64,000 nt of DNA, from NCBI GenBank assembly GCA_000310025.1, contig FN649149.1, positions 205,681-269,680 on the forward strand. Direction: 5' to 3'. Source of the DNA: Ectocarpus siliculosus. Lineage: Eukaryota; Sar; Phaeophyceae; Ectocarpales; Ectocarpaceae. A program made the translations under genes and the position numbers. Under the pieces are notes generated by a model. The model did not search any database and was not told the origin of the DNA. It saw only the letters and a list, made by a program, of their open reading frames with translations. Shown here piece after piece: positions 40,997-52,175 of the stretch; the stretch's first letter is position 1; every line of letters begins with the position of its first letter.

Positions 40997-43841
40997 AGTG
41001 TGCGTGCATGCATGCGTGTGCGTGTCTGTGTGGCCCCCTCAACCCCAGCACACGAACTCGCACCAGAACAGCGACAGGACGTACACATAGTGCCCGGCGG
41101 CCCTGTACGAAGTGCTGTGTATCGCATTTCAAGCGTTGGGGAGAGGGTGTTTTTTTGGGGCGGGGGCACATCGAAGTCAAACACGCTCTCTCAAGTAGAA
41201 GCAGAGAATACTCTTGCGGCGTGTCACCAGAAGGCAACACTGCGTGCTCTTCCTCCTCTCTGCCCTTTGCTGGCGGTGCTGCCACCTCCTCTACGTCGTC
41301 GGTTGCCGCGGTTCGTTCCGGCGCTCTTTCTCCCCCTTGCTTCAACCTGTGTGTGACGGGCGCGTGTTGCTGACCTAAAGCCGCGCAACAACCAACCCTA
41401 ACTTGGTTTTCTGACCGTGCAGCCTCCCCCTTTCTGTGTTGGTGGCGCGCCAACTCCAGGGCCTTTGCGCTGGGCGCTGGGTTTTATTTGGGCGGCCGCT
41501 GGGCATGCTCCTGCAGACTGTGTGTGTGTGCGTGTGGGTGGTGCCTGATGATGTGTTGTGTGTGGTGCCTGATGTGCTATTTCAAAGAAAGCTGCTAAAT
41601 CGAAAAGTTGGCAAAATTTTCCACAAAACGAGCCTCCCTCCGCTGTTAAATCTGATTGTTTTTCCCTTATCTTGGGTTCTGGCGAGACTGTCAGGAACGA
41701 TCCTCAGAACGATGGCTTAACTCAAAATAAATTTCCTTATTTCAGCTTTTTTTTGGTTCCGAAGCTGTCTATTTATTGACGTACTTTGTTTATTGCCGTG
41801 GGAGGTGCGCATCGGTACCGAGAGTGAGGAAGGCGTTAACCCGTCGCATAGCTTCCTACGCACATGAGTGTGCCGCCGTCGACCCTATCCCTCGAGCTCA
41901 CACACAGCCATACCCGATGCACTGCAAGAAAAACATCCCCCAACAAAAGCGAAAATTATTTGGTGAATGGGCGAATGAATGGAGGACCCCAAAAAACAAG
42001 GCATGAATACAAGAAAGTATGCTTACAACCATGAACAAGAGCCAGACCCAACCGCGACCCAACAGGCTTCAGCGAGGAGGCAGAGGAGAGTATAGAAAAA
42101 GCACCCTCGCCGCTCTAACCCTCCGGAAGCTTTCACACAGGCATTTCAGCAAATAAACGTTATGGCGACGCCCGTTACCTGGCAGCGCCCATTGTGTCAC
42201 ATGCAGCACCCGGGTGCACGGGTAGCCTCGTTTACTCAGACAGCAACAAACACAACTACAGAATCTACGGATGGACTTTAGTGACAACAAACACAATGAA
42301 CATGACTAGAGAAAAGACTAAGCACCACGGACGAACTACACCTCCATACCCCAGCCGTCCGTGTTAGCTGTGCACCTCTACTAGACAAGCGTCAACCGTT
42401 CTCATAGCTACCATCGACCTCTTCGCTCAAGTTCCCAATAAAGTACGCAGCAAACCATGCTTGCGGTGGACTTGCTGTTAAGTCTTTGTCTCGAACTGCT
42501 GTTGTTTTATTCGTGGATGATGACACAGGAAAAAAGCAAGAGACGCGCGTCGTTACCTATACGCGAGCAACTCGCTGCCTACGCGAGCAACGCGCGCAAC
42601 CTACAGAGACGATTAGATTACCTCACGAGCTTTGCAGCACATTTCGAGCATCACTCAGCAAGAAATAAATGACACACAAACGCAAACCAAAAAGGAAGAT
42701 TGTGGCGCGCAGCACACAGGACCCTCTTTCTCTGTTCAACCGGCCGTTCCCATTGCGAAACAGAAAAGGAAAAGTCAAGGTCGAGTCGTGGCGGCCACAG
42801 GAGGTGGAAGCTGCTCAAACTCGGGGGTCATGGATTGCGATTCCTTACCGAACCATACTCGAGGCGCCACGAGAGTTGCACTGCAGCTCGAGATCAGCAT
42901 TTGAGACCCTGTCGGGCAAGGGGTGGGCTATGCGAGTGAAAATGACAGGCCGAGCTTGGGAATATTCCGAAGAGTGAAGTTTTAGGAAATAAAAGCTGCC
43001 CTGTCAGGCGTTCGAGAGATAGGCGGGGGAGCGCTGAGAGAGCAGGGTAGTCCGACAAAAAAAAAGAACAATTCCAGCTCAATCGGTTGGAAACTAGGAC
43101 GGACTATTCAGAGGGATCTGCGGAAAAAACATACCCCATGGGGTGACATCATTCATCAGATTATTTTAGTCGCGCATACACGAGACTACCGTATGATCCC
43201 TGTTGCACGTGGTTCGACATCGGCAATCTCTTGCTCACCCGCATCAGCCAGTACAGCGTGGTGTGCGTCCACGAGTGCGTGGGTTATCCATCTGCACACC
43301 ATCGCATGTGCCCCGTTCGGGAAAAAAAAGGGAATTGCGAGAAAACCAGCACAATTATGAAAAAGAGTGCCGTGTGCCAGGCCGCTTCCCCAATTGAATT
43401 GAACTAGACACTTCTCGACCACAGACTAGCCACGCAAGATTTCGTGCCCCGTTGCCGGCATGGTTACTCACGCGCGGTAACCACCAAGAGGCAACAGCTT
43501 CAGACTTCATGAGATAAGATAAATCACAGGCAGTCACTTCGCGCTCCGAAAGCTGTGTTTGCCCTGGTCAGGGCTGCCTCCAATCCTCCACTTTGATCGA
43601 AATATTATTGTCGCCGTTTGTCGGTACGTACGACGGCGTCACACGCTCGTGATGTGATAAAGAAAGTAAACAACATACAAAGATCTTCGATTGTTCCTAC
43701 GATTGAATGACAAACCCAGGCAGCTTCCTGCACGTAATTGAGCACCGAAGAGAACGGCCATGCATGCACATGTGATTCCCATGCTACAGACGAAGACGCT
43801 CGACATAGGTCATGACCTTGTGGGCCATGGCGGCAGGCTCA
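40997..43841. other. No gene recognised; right flank of element B
   Basis: GT-rich tracts near 41000-41040 and 41520-41575. The 69-bp repeat copy 2 is at 42880-42948. ORFs of up to 161 codons have no recognisable content. Confidence 0.45.
42880..42948 (+). repeat. 69-bp dispersed repeat, copy 2
   Basis: Partner of 27627-27695. The conserved frame reads FETLSGKGWAMRVKMT. Confidence 0.6.
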
Positions 43842-46800
43842 CTACCTTCGGCTCCTCCTGCCAGCGTCCCCACGGTCGTGACGCCTGTCTCCATTTCGTT
43901 CCTTCTCGCGGTCCCGGTCCCTTCCCCAATCCCTCCCCCGTGCTCTCTCCCTGTCTCGTTCTCTCGGCCTGTCCCTGCCCCTCTCTCTGCTGTCCCCTCT
44001 GCGGTCTCTGCGATTTCGACTCCAGCTTCGACTTCGACTCCGGCTGCGCCGGGATTCCCTCTCTCGAGGTCGTTTTCGATCTCTCTCTCGATCCTGCACT
44101 CTTTCAGACGGTCGCCCGTTCGCTTCTCGGTCGGCACCATCCTCGCGTCCACGTTCACGTTCGATACCTAGTGCGCTGCGGCTTGCGCTGTGGCTCCTGT
44201 TGCTTCGACTTTCACTCCTGCTGTCACTCTCCCGCTCTTGGCTTTTGTTGGTAGATGGTTCTTCAGCGCCATTGCTGTCAGGCTCGTGGACATCAGAAGG
44301 ACCAGGCGCTTCAGGAGTATTGTTGGCAACACTGACAGAGTTGTTACATACTGGTTCAGCAACCACCGCCGAAACACTCACGGAGTCACGTGTGCAGGGT
44401 TCATCTCCAGGTTGTGTTTCGGATGGAGCAGCCGCCGGAGTTTCTTCCACTCCGTCAGCTGGCGCGTAAACCTCCTGGATATTCTGCACAACCGCATCTA
44501 TTCGCAACGGACCTCCTCTCCTGAAAACGCTGTTATCGCAAAGCGGTTCTAAGAACGCCACTTTAGGTCGATGGTAGAGGGCTAGGATGGTGTTGCAGAT
44601 CTCCCCCATTTCTTGCATGTCTGCGTTGAAGAGGACCCACCACGGCGGGTTGTCAGGCAACTTGATTCCAAGCGAACGCGAGGCCATGTAGATTGCTGCG
44701 CACGCGATGACTTCCGAGCGAAAACGCAGGGACAGGTCAGTGCGCAGTGAGTCGTTAACGTAGTTCCAAGCACGTTGTGAAACATCTCCTTCAATGTCCA
44801 ATTCCAGCACTCTCAAGTAATAGAGGATGAACTTGTGTGGGTGATCCATGATGTTGTAGAATCCGAACCCAAGCTCCTTCAGGACGTGGAGCTCAACACG
44901 GAGCATTTCGTCTCGCAAAACCCTCAGCGACTCCGGCGGAATAACAATCGCCGGGTCGACGCCAATTCGCCGTTCAAACATGCGGTGAAAGACAAGCACC
45001 ACCGCCCGAGGCTGGCGTGGGTCCTCTTCGATCTTCATCGCCAGTAGCATGCACCCCATCGCTACGCTGAAAGCGTCAAACTTGGTCAAGGGCTTCCGGT
45101 AAAAAAATCTCTGAAGCAAGTTTTGCGCGGTGCACATGACTACCTGGGGCAACCTGCAAAAGGCAAACACCGGGATAGGGGAAAGCTTCGTTAGGAGTAC
45201 GGTCCATGAAAGAATGACATTTTCCAGTAGTGCCCGCCTAGAGCCGATCAATTGGAAGGCGATTCGACCACGAAAGAAAAACGATTAACTGCCTTTGAAA
45301 TATCACTAGTCATACCTTTCCACGGACTTGTGCTTTTGGTCATTTCTCTCTACTTGAAAGCAACAAAAACAAACTACAGTATGAGTAAGGTGCGTCTTGT
45401 GTCGTGGCTGATAGAAATAGAAATCAATAGCGATAGGAAGCACAGAAACTGAGTTTACGAGGGTCGGTACCCTGTGACAAAAAGAACCGCGGCTTGGAAC
45501 AGATTTTTGTACTTGTGATAGGTTTGGTTTTCCGGTGATCCATCCCCATTGGCTCAAGTGACAGTACGGACAATGCTAACCCCCACGAGCCGGGCGTATG
45601 GTGCGTCTTGCATATGATTGGTAACACACCGATAGAGGGCTCAGAAATTGAGTTGGCAAGAGTCTACGAACATGCGAACGAAGACCCACACGGCAGCTGC
45701 TTGCAGCTCTTTAGCCCATGCCAACAGTGTGTTTCCCGGCGATCCCTCTCCACTAGCTAAAGCAGCAATGACAAACCTGTCCTCTCTGAGCTTCGTGAAT
45801 GGTGAGTCTTGTGTGGTGGTTGATACAGACCGGAAGGCCATGGGACGCTCAGATATTGAATTAGCGACAGTTGAACACCTACAGTACACATCACAGTGGT
45901 TGCCTTTCCGAGTCCGGCCAAACGAATAAAGCAACGCCTCTAGTGATGCACTGGTACTCGTTTGGCCAACGTCGGAGGTTGCGAGGATGAAATGTGGAGA
46001 GATTCAAGTTTAGTTTGTAGGTGAGTCTCTCATCGTGGGTTGCGGAAGAGTCGATGGACTTGGACAAACTAGGGTAGCAGCTTTGGACAGTCCCACCGTG
46101 TCCTAAGAGTTCCTCAAAAGAGGGCAGGATGGGGCTGTCCAAAAGGATTGTCCAAAACTTGATCAAACGTGACCTTCTTGGGCAGTTTATCAACGGGCAA
46201 CAATGTAAGAGCGTGAGACAAAGTAATAACGACCAAAAAATTATTTCTCTCAAGACGATAGACAAGGATCTACCTCTATGTGCAGACTGCACGCCCGTGG
46301 GCCAATAAAAAGCGTCTGCAATTACTGTTAGTGCACTGCCGCCCTCAGCGGTCTGTGGTGTTGAGACTGGGGACTATGTTATCCCAGGAACAGCTGATAA
46401 AAAAGGACCATGTATTGTATATATTCGTCACGCAAGCCCCTCAGGCAAGCTGGTATTCGACACGCAAGCCCCTCAGGCAAGTGCCGGGAGCACACCGCCG
46501 TGTGCTCCCGGGAGGCCCCCGCACTTGGACCACAACCGCACACATACCCTCACACCCATACTTCCCATACGCGTATCCCCCACAGAGGATGCACAGATCG
46601 GACTCATATCCAAGTACCACAAACAGCCCCCCTACTTGATACGATGTACGATCTTGCAACCAATGCAAAAACGCAATCAGCAAACATAGAAAAACACCCC
46701 TTGAGAAAAATTATTCAACAAAACTGGCTACGCATCCAACACAAAGCGTCTCCATCAGTTTATTCACGAATCCAAAGCGTTCGTCTCTGGAAATAATCTC

Positions 46801-48462
46801 AAACCGTTGACACAAAATAATCATCCTCAGAAAAGTACCCAACAATTATTTGTGCTACATCAGAAAGGCGTCGGAACGAAAACGGACATTTCTGGAAAAA
46901 AACAACTTCCAAAAGAGTTGGCACCAAATCCTCAAACAAAACAAAAACTCAACTTCTTGACCAATCAAAACGAGAATTCGGAAAGCACAATGGCCCCAAC
47001 CATTAATCGTCAAAACATGTCAAACCCTTCCTCCAATACAGTGTCCGAGGACCAATTCCTAAACAGCGCGCACCCGCTAATCAGTACCGTCGCTGTTGTC
47101 CAAGAAACGATAGAAAATATAAGCAAGCATCCACGCAAACAGCCCCCCTGCTGTCAGCTCCCAAAATTCACCCCGAGCTAATATCTCGATGTCAACAGTC
47201 CCCCCTGCTTTGCCGTTCACCTAAAACACAAATAGACAAGGCCAGAAAACGAACCAATTCGATTGCTGCTCACGCCCTCTAGAATCATGGTCATACATGA
47301 CATCCCCCCCCATGATTTTCGATGCAAGAGCAGCAAAACATGCGATACAAACCAAAAACATGAAAACACGGTACACTCATGGCATCAAACTCCGGAAAAA
47401 TTCGTACCGTATGAACCTGTATTTGCAACTAGAACTCCAAAAGCTACCCTGCTCCCTGAGCCACATGCCTTCACGCACGTCAAGCAACGCGCTATCATCC
47501 CATTTCTTGCGCGCGGCCAAAAACACACCGCAGAGAGCGACCTCTTAACTCAGGACCTAACATAAAAAAATAAAAAAATAAAAAAGTATCGAAACACCCT
47601 AAGCGCACGCGCGGCCCTCCTGCTGTTGCAGCTGCTGCTGCGGCTCCTGCTGCTGGGGCACACCACCATAGCCGCTGCCGCCGGGACCCTGCCATGGCTG
47701 CACACCTCCGCTGGAACCATCCTGATGTACCACGGCAAGGTGCTGCTGCGGAAGAGGCGCCGACACGGGCCAATGGTGCGCTATCGACCCGTCTACACAA
47801 CTTGCCGAATACCCCGGCTCCGCGCTGTTGAGATGGGAGTGCTGGGGGAAGGGATGCTGCGAGAAAGGCTGGTAAGGTGGGGGCATTACGGCGTTGAGGT
47901 GGGGTGCCTGAGACGTGTTGGTCGCCGCGTGTTGGCGCGGCGGCTGCTGCAGATTGTTGGATGTGTTAAATTTGCAGTTGCGCGCCGTGTGGCCGGGTTC
48001 ACCACAAATAGAACACCTACCATAAAATCGCGGAGGAGCCTGGCAGATGATGGCCGTGTGCCCGACATGACCGCAGCGACCACACATGGGCACGGCGCAC
48101 ATCGGTGATCCCGGGGGAATGGGGGACGCCTCCTGCGGCCACGCTGCGTTCCGCCCGGGGTCCCTGGGACCACCCGGAACGAATCCCATCGCCATTGCGG
48201 GAGTGAACTCCTGGGGCTGCTGCTGCTGCTGGGGCAGCTGCTGCTGAAACGACTGCTGCGGAAAATGCTGAGGGAATCTCCGTTGATACCGCTGCTGCGG
48301 CGCCTGCTGATGAAACGACTGTTGCGGCTGATGCAGCTGCGGGCGATATCCCCCGTTGTACTCTCCCTGAGTTCCCCCTCCCCACCCCGGCTGCTGCTGT
48401 CCATCTCTACCCTGTTGTCTGCCTTGGGAAAACCCACCGGTCCTCCGCTGCGGACCACCACC

Positions 48463-48496
<34 letters not shown>

Positions 48497-51400
48497 CCGT
48501 TGGGCCGTGAATTTCCGCCGAAACGGAGAGCGTGCGGATCGCTAGCCGGCGCGGCCGTCCGCTGCGCACGATCACCGAGATTTTTCTCAACGTGGTGGCT
48601 ACGCACAAGAATCTCTAAGCTTCTGCGTGTGAGCGTGTGATCATGCATGAGAACGGTCTTGACCTGTTCGTAGTCTGCCGAGAGGCTTCTACGTAAAGCC
48701 GCAAGGACCTCACTTTCCGGGATTTCATAACCGTTGACAGCGCGAAGCGTATTCAGCACTTTGTTAAACCTCAGAAAGTAGTCTTGCGGGTCCTCTCCGA
48801 GCTGCATCTTCATGTTAGCGAGAGACAACTTCAGGGCCTCCTTCTCAGAGCTACTCATCGGAAGACAAAACTCCTGGGCAGCCTCCCATGCCCCCGACAC
48901 ATTCCCTACAGCAAGAATCGTCGATTGGAATTTCGCCCCCTTCGTGGCTCGCTTCAAGTAATCGAAAGCACGCTCATGATCACGCACACGCTTCTCACTG
49001 TGGAATCTTATGTTCTCGCTCCTGGAGGTGTGGATGAGCCAGATGCGATGATCAGGACTCGCCGGCGGAGTGAGTGTGTGCCCAAGATCTTCGCCGGCGA
49101 GGAAGACCTCGAATATCATTTTGAAGAGCGGGAAGTTGCCGTCGTACACTGGTGGCTTGCGGTCCCTGTACTGCTGTTGCACTGGACCATCTCGAAAAGA
49201 AGTAGCCGCTCCCCCGGCTCCAAAGGTGTCCGCCACCCCGGCTGCTCCACCCCTATAATACCCCGACGCGTACCCAGCGCCATCCACCCTATCTCTCGTA
49301 GCGTCCCCCGCTGAACTGCGCTCCCCTGCCTCCTCAAGTTTCCTCCGTAGCTCCGCATTCTCGGCTTGCTCTTTCTTGATTCCTTCTTCCAACTCTCTCT
49401 CTCTTTCCGTCATCGCTGTACCAACACCTGGCCTAGCTAGGCTCCATGATATCGTGTTAGTGCACTGCCGCCCTCAGCGGTCTGTGGTGTTGAGACTGGG
49501 GACCATGTTATCCCAGGAACAGCTGATAAAAAAGGACCATGTATTGTATATATTCGTCACGCAAGCCCCTCAGGCAAGCTGGTATTCGACACGCAAGCCC
49601 CTCAGGCAAGTGCCGGGAGCACACCGCCGTGTGCTCCCGGGAGGCCCCCGCACTTGGACCACAACCGCACACATACCCTCACACCCATACTTCCCATACG
49701 CGTATCCCCCACAGAGGATGCACAGATCGGACTCATATCCAAGTACCACAAACAATTACAACCATACTGCGGGACGACGGGAAATAGATCCTGCGAAGTA
49801 TGTTTTGCTCAGAATTCGAAAAGTGATGATCCCGTCCAGGGCATAAAAAAGCAGTAATTTCTCGAACGCTCTCGTGTAGTGGCCATCCGAAACTATGCAC
49901 AGATGTAGTAACCTCTCGTCATGTCTCATTGCCAGAGCCGTTGGTGCACATCCTTCGAGCACCAGAATCTCGACAGTAGGAATGTCTTCGATGGAATCGA
50001 AGGTGGTCCTATGCAGTGTATTAGGCCGTTAACTTTGCCGGTGTTGAATTGTTTGTTGCAGTTGATGTCAAATGTGATCCTCGAGATGGCGCTCAAAAAC
50101 GTGCAACCCGGACGGTCTTTTGGATAATCCGGAGTATGTATCAAGCTTTGGTCTTTCGTCAAGCCACAGCCGACGCGCCCAGTTCTTCTTGGGCTGCTGT
50201 ACGGGACCTTCGATGCAATGGGCTGTCGCGTTGCCTCGAGTTACCGCTACTCAACTGTGTTAAGAGTACAGTAAAACCACGGCGTATGAATTATTCTGGG
50301 GCGAAGAACAGGGCCGCGTTTGAGACGGCCTCTGTTTCAGTGCGACTGTGTAATCTGTGTGAGGAGCATCGAGACGGTGAAAGTGATAGGCCCACAGGCG
50401 CATCGGAACCAAAAACTGGGAGGGGCTGCAAGACGTTTTCCCGGTTCCGGCAGTAAGTAAGCCTTCGATGGTGTAATACAGCGGATTTTCAATACTCTAG
50501 ATGCAGATGGCTATACTGATCACAAATGGGTTGAGGGCACCACACAAGTGCAAATGCACAAGCTTGGTACTTGGTACTGTACAAGCAACGAACACTTGCT
50601 TCTTCCAGAGGGATAAATCACGCTCCACACAATCAGAAAACGTGACCATGCGAGACACCATAGAAGAAAAAATTGAACGTGGGCCACATCAACCCAGTAG
50701 AATGAACGCGAAGAGCCCTCACGTTATAATCACTGGTGTGCGAGCACTATTCGTAGGAGAAAGGAATAAGTTTATGTTAGCTTTATCTCTCACGTACAGC
50801 GCGCATCAACCACCAGCCGCAAGCATACTGATGCGGAGGTCTTCCGCAGTCACAGCCTAACGACGTCCAAACAGGGTCCATTTTCAAAAATGGTTGAGTG
50901 CGGCCGATGCTCCCGTACGACGCCTTCACGACCTACATCTAAATATATAGTATGCGAATTCAAGTCACAACTCTCTGGGATACAGGGGTACCGCGTGTGT
51001 TCTATTGTGATCGTACACATCCAGGATCGACTTTCGTACGGGGAGCTCGACTAAATAGACTTCCTCTGCCACCCCCCAATTTGGGAAGTACCGCATGCGC
51101 CGGAGAGAGGTGGCACACCCTTGACTACCCTTGGCCGATTCTCGTATCAGATTGCTCGATCGCTCCACAACCAAGTGGGTGCGGAAAAAGCCGGATAATT
51201 CTACGGAAGACCCTCGACCGACGAGATGATTCCCAGACTAACTGTTGTATTGGTGTTGACAATCTTGGTGGTGGAGTATGGAGCAATTTGGAAAACGGTC
51301 TGGGGGTCGGTTTGTCGTGGCGCGATCGAGGTACTTGCTACGAACTACTTAGGGAGGGTGCAATCACTTGGCGCCATTGTTCCCTGTGGGTTACCAGAGG

Positions 51401-51858
51401 GATTAGGCTAAAACCAGATTACGTGACTGGCTTGGCTTTCGCACGGACGTCCTGGCAGAGACTGAGCTGCCAGTGATGAGTAAAATAGAGGCTAATAGGG
51501 AGATAGATGTCAGTCCCAGGGAGGGCGACGGGGGACCGTGCTGAGCCTTACTGATGTACACCTATGTGCTAAACAAGAAGTACCCAGCACAAGTCACTCG
51601 GCGCACAATCGTTTCAAATAACAGGAACCCCTTTCTATTTTTCGTTGGACAAGCGAACGAGACACACCTCAGTAATACCCCAGCCTCCTGGAGAAGCTCG
51701 CAACCCCAAATGCGGTGGGAGGACTCCGTTTCCCAGTCCACCTCGTGCTCGCCAGACGGTGGGTTATCCAATATATCGCGGGGGAGAATAATAGTTCTAT
51801 GCCACGCTTCGTCGTCCGGGATTTGACCCAAGGTCCTCGCTACTGATCCATCCGCCAT
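43842..51858 (-). CDS. Cyclin L with RS domain
   Basis: Two exons: 51858-51668 and 45153-43842, joined across a 6514-bp GT-AG intron in phase 2 (AG|G). Together they encode 500 residues from MADGSVARTL. An in-frame ATG at 51924 would add an (Ala-Pro)n run; 51858 has the better context. The first exon gives the cyclin L signature RIWGCELLQEAGVLLR, continued by LPQVVMCTAQNLLQRFFYRK in exon 2. The cyclin box continues with MKIEEDPRQPRAVVLVFHR, LKELGFGFYNIMDHPHKF and AWNYVNDSLRTDLSLRFRSE. From about residue 365 on the protein is an Arg/Ser/Glu/Asp repeat domain, as in SR-type splicing proteins. Cyclin L partners CDK10/11-type kinases (CDKG in plants) in nuclear speckles and links transcription to splicing. 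The intron contains a full LTR retrotransposon in sense orientation. Family identity is firm; the exact start is not. Confidence 0.88.
45388..45900 (+). repeat. Three decayed coding-like repeats in the cyclin L intron
   Basis: Blocks at about 45388, 45600 and 45801 share GGTGCGTCTTG / GGTGAGTCTTGTGTGG and downstream CTCAGAxATTGAxTT. The third still reads FVNGESCVVVDTDRK...SDIELATVEH on the + strand; the first two contain stops. They look like remnants of a repeat-containing protein gene, opposite in strand to cyclin L. Confidence 0.45.
46326..46625 (-). repeat. 3' LTR of element D
   Basis: 300 bp, with two CACGCAAGCCCCTCAGGCAAG direct repeats and a 12-bp perfect stem (CCGGGAGCACAC, loop CGCC) at 46484-46511. 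Confidence 0.9.
46626..47598 (-). other. Element D 3' untranslated interior
   Basis: About 970 bases of AT-richer sequence between the Gag stop and the 3' LTR. No Pol motif in any frame. It could carry packaging or RNA-export signals. Confidence 0.5.
47599..49413 (-). CDS. gag: Element D Gag, Copia-type, two zinc knuckles
   Basis: 604 codons, uninterrupted. Residues 1-30 are a charged coiled coil (MTERERELEEGIKKEQ). About 85-265 is a capsid-like alpha-helical domain with DYFLRFNKVLNTLR and SLSADYEQVKTVLM, the arrangement of Ty1/Copia Gag (UBN2-type). A Gly run (about 315-330) and a long Gln/Pro-rich stretch follow. Zinc knuckles CGRCGHVGHTAIIC (about 443) and CSICGEPGHTARNC (about 465) are both C-x2-C-x4-H-x4-C. 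A Pro/Gln-rich tail ends at the stop. Gag would form particles and package RNA. Its integrity next to near-identical LTRs suggests selection or very recent copying. No Pol follows. Confidence 0.88.
49455..49754 (-). repeat. 5' LTR of element D
   Basis: Twin of 46326-46625 at 299/300 identity by eye. The stem is at 49613-49640. Confidence 0.9.
49760..51667. other. Remainder of the cyclin L intron
   Basis: Decayed coding-like scraps on the - strand near 49760-50160 (VEILVLEGCAPTALAMRHDERL) with stops and frame changes; a 174-codon + strand ORF (50952-51476) without recognised domain. Confidence 0.4.
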
Positions 51859-51865
51859 GTCGTAT

Positions 51866-51919
51866 GGTGCTGGTGCTGGTGCTGGTGCTGGTGCTGGTGC
51901 TGGTGCTGGTGCTGGTGCT
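51866..51919 (-). repeat. Hexanucleotide microsatellite (GGTGCT)n
   Basis: Nine or so units just upstream of the preferred cyclin L start. If the upstream ATG (51924) is used, they encode (Ala-Pro)n. Confidence 0.8.
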
Positions 51920-52093
51920 GTCATGGATGGCATGCGCATCCATCGCCAGGTCCCACGGGTCAGGTGGCTCCGTGGTTTGAACATACCCTCCCTCGGGTGA
52001 AATGGGGAAACGTTGAACAGCTGATGGTTGCGCCGCATGAAACCGCGAACGAACGTGCAGGGTGAAGCGACCAAACCAAATACCGGTATGCGC

Positions 52094-52095
<2 letters not shown>

Positions 52096-52145
<50 letters not shown>

Positions 52146-52175
52146 AGACAGACAGAGACAGAGAGACAGAGAGAG
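52096..52175. repeat. (GA)n microsatellite with GACA variants
   Basis: Pure (GA)n at about 52096-52141 and then imperfect GACAGAGA units, upstream of cyclin L. It could lie in its promoter or 5' UTR. Confidence 0.85.

Larger units (their letters stand above)
46326..49754 (-). mobile_element. Element D: Gag-only LTR retrotransposon
   Basis: 300-bp LTRs at 46326-46625 and 49455-49754, TGTTAG...AAACA, differing at one base (ACTATG versus ACCATG). A perfect 5-bp target duplication ATTAC flanks it (46321-46325 and 49755-49759). A polypurine tract (- strand AAGTAGGGGGC) adjoins the left LTR; the stretch next to the right LTR (- strand CGATATCATGGAGCC) is a possible primer-binding site. The 2.8-kb interior has one ORF, Gag, and no protease, RT or integrase. 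It must be moved by a full relative. It sits in the cyclin L intron, transcribed in the same direction as the gene. Confidence 0.9.

Noticed and set aside
45154-45251. Start MIGSRRALLENVIL as the amino terminus of cyclin L
   Set aside because: This frame lies in the intron. A TTTTGCAG acceptor at 45154 joins in phase to the true preceding exon at 51668, which supplies the conserved RIWGCELLQEAG segment. A partial resemblance (LEN...KLSP) to cyclin L amino termini is coincidental.
47599-48500. Gln/Pro/Gly-rich + strand ORFs opposite element D Gag
   Set aside because: Mirror frames of the CAG/CTG-rich Gag tail.
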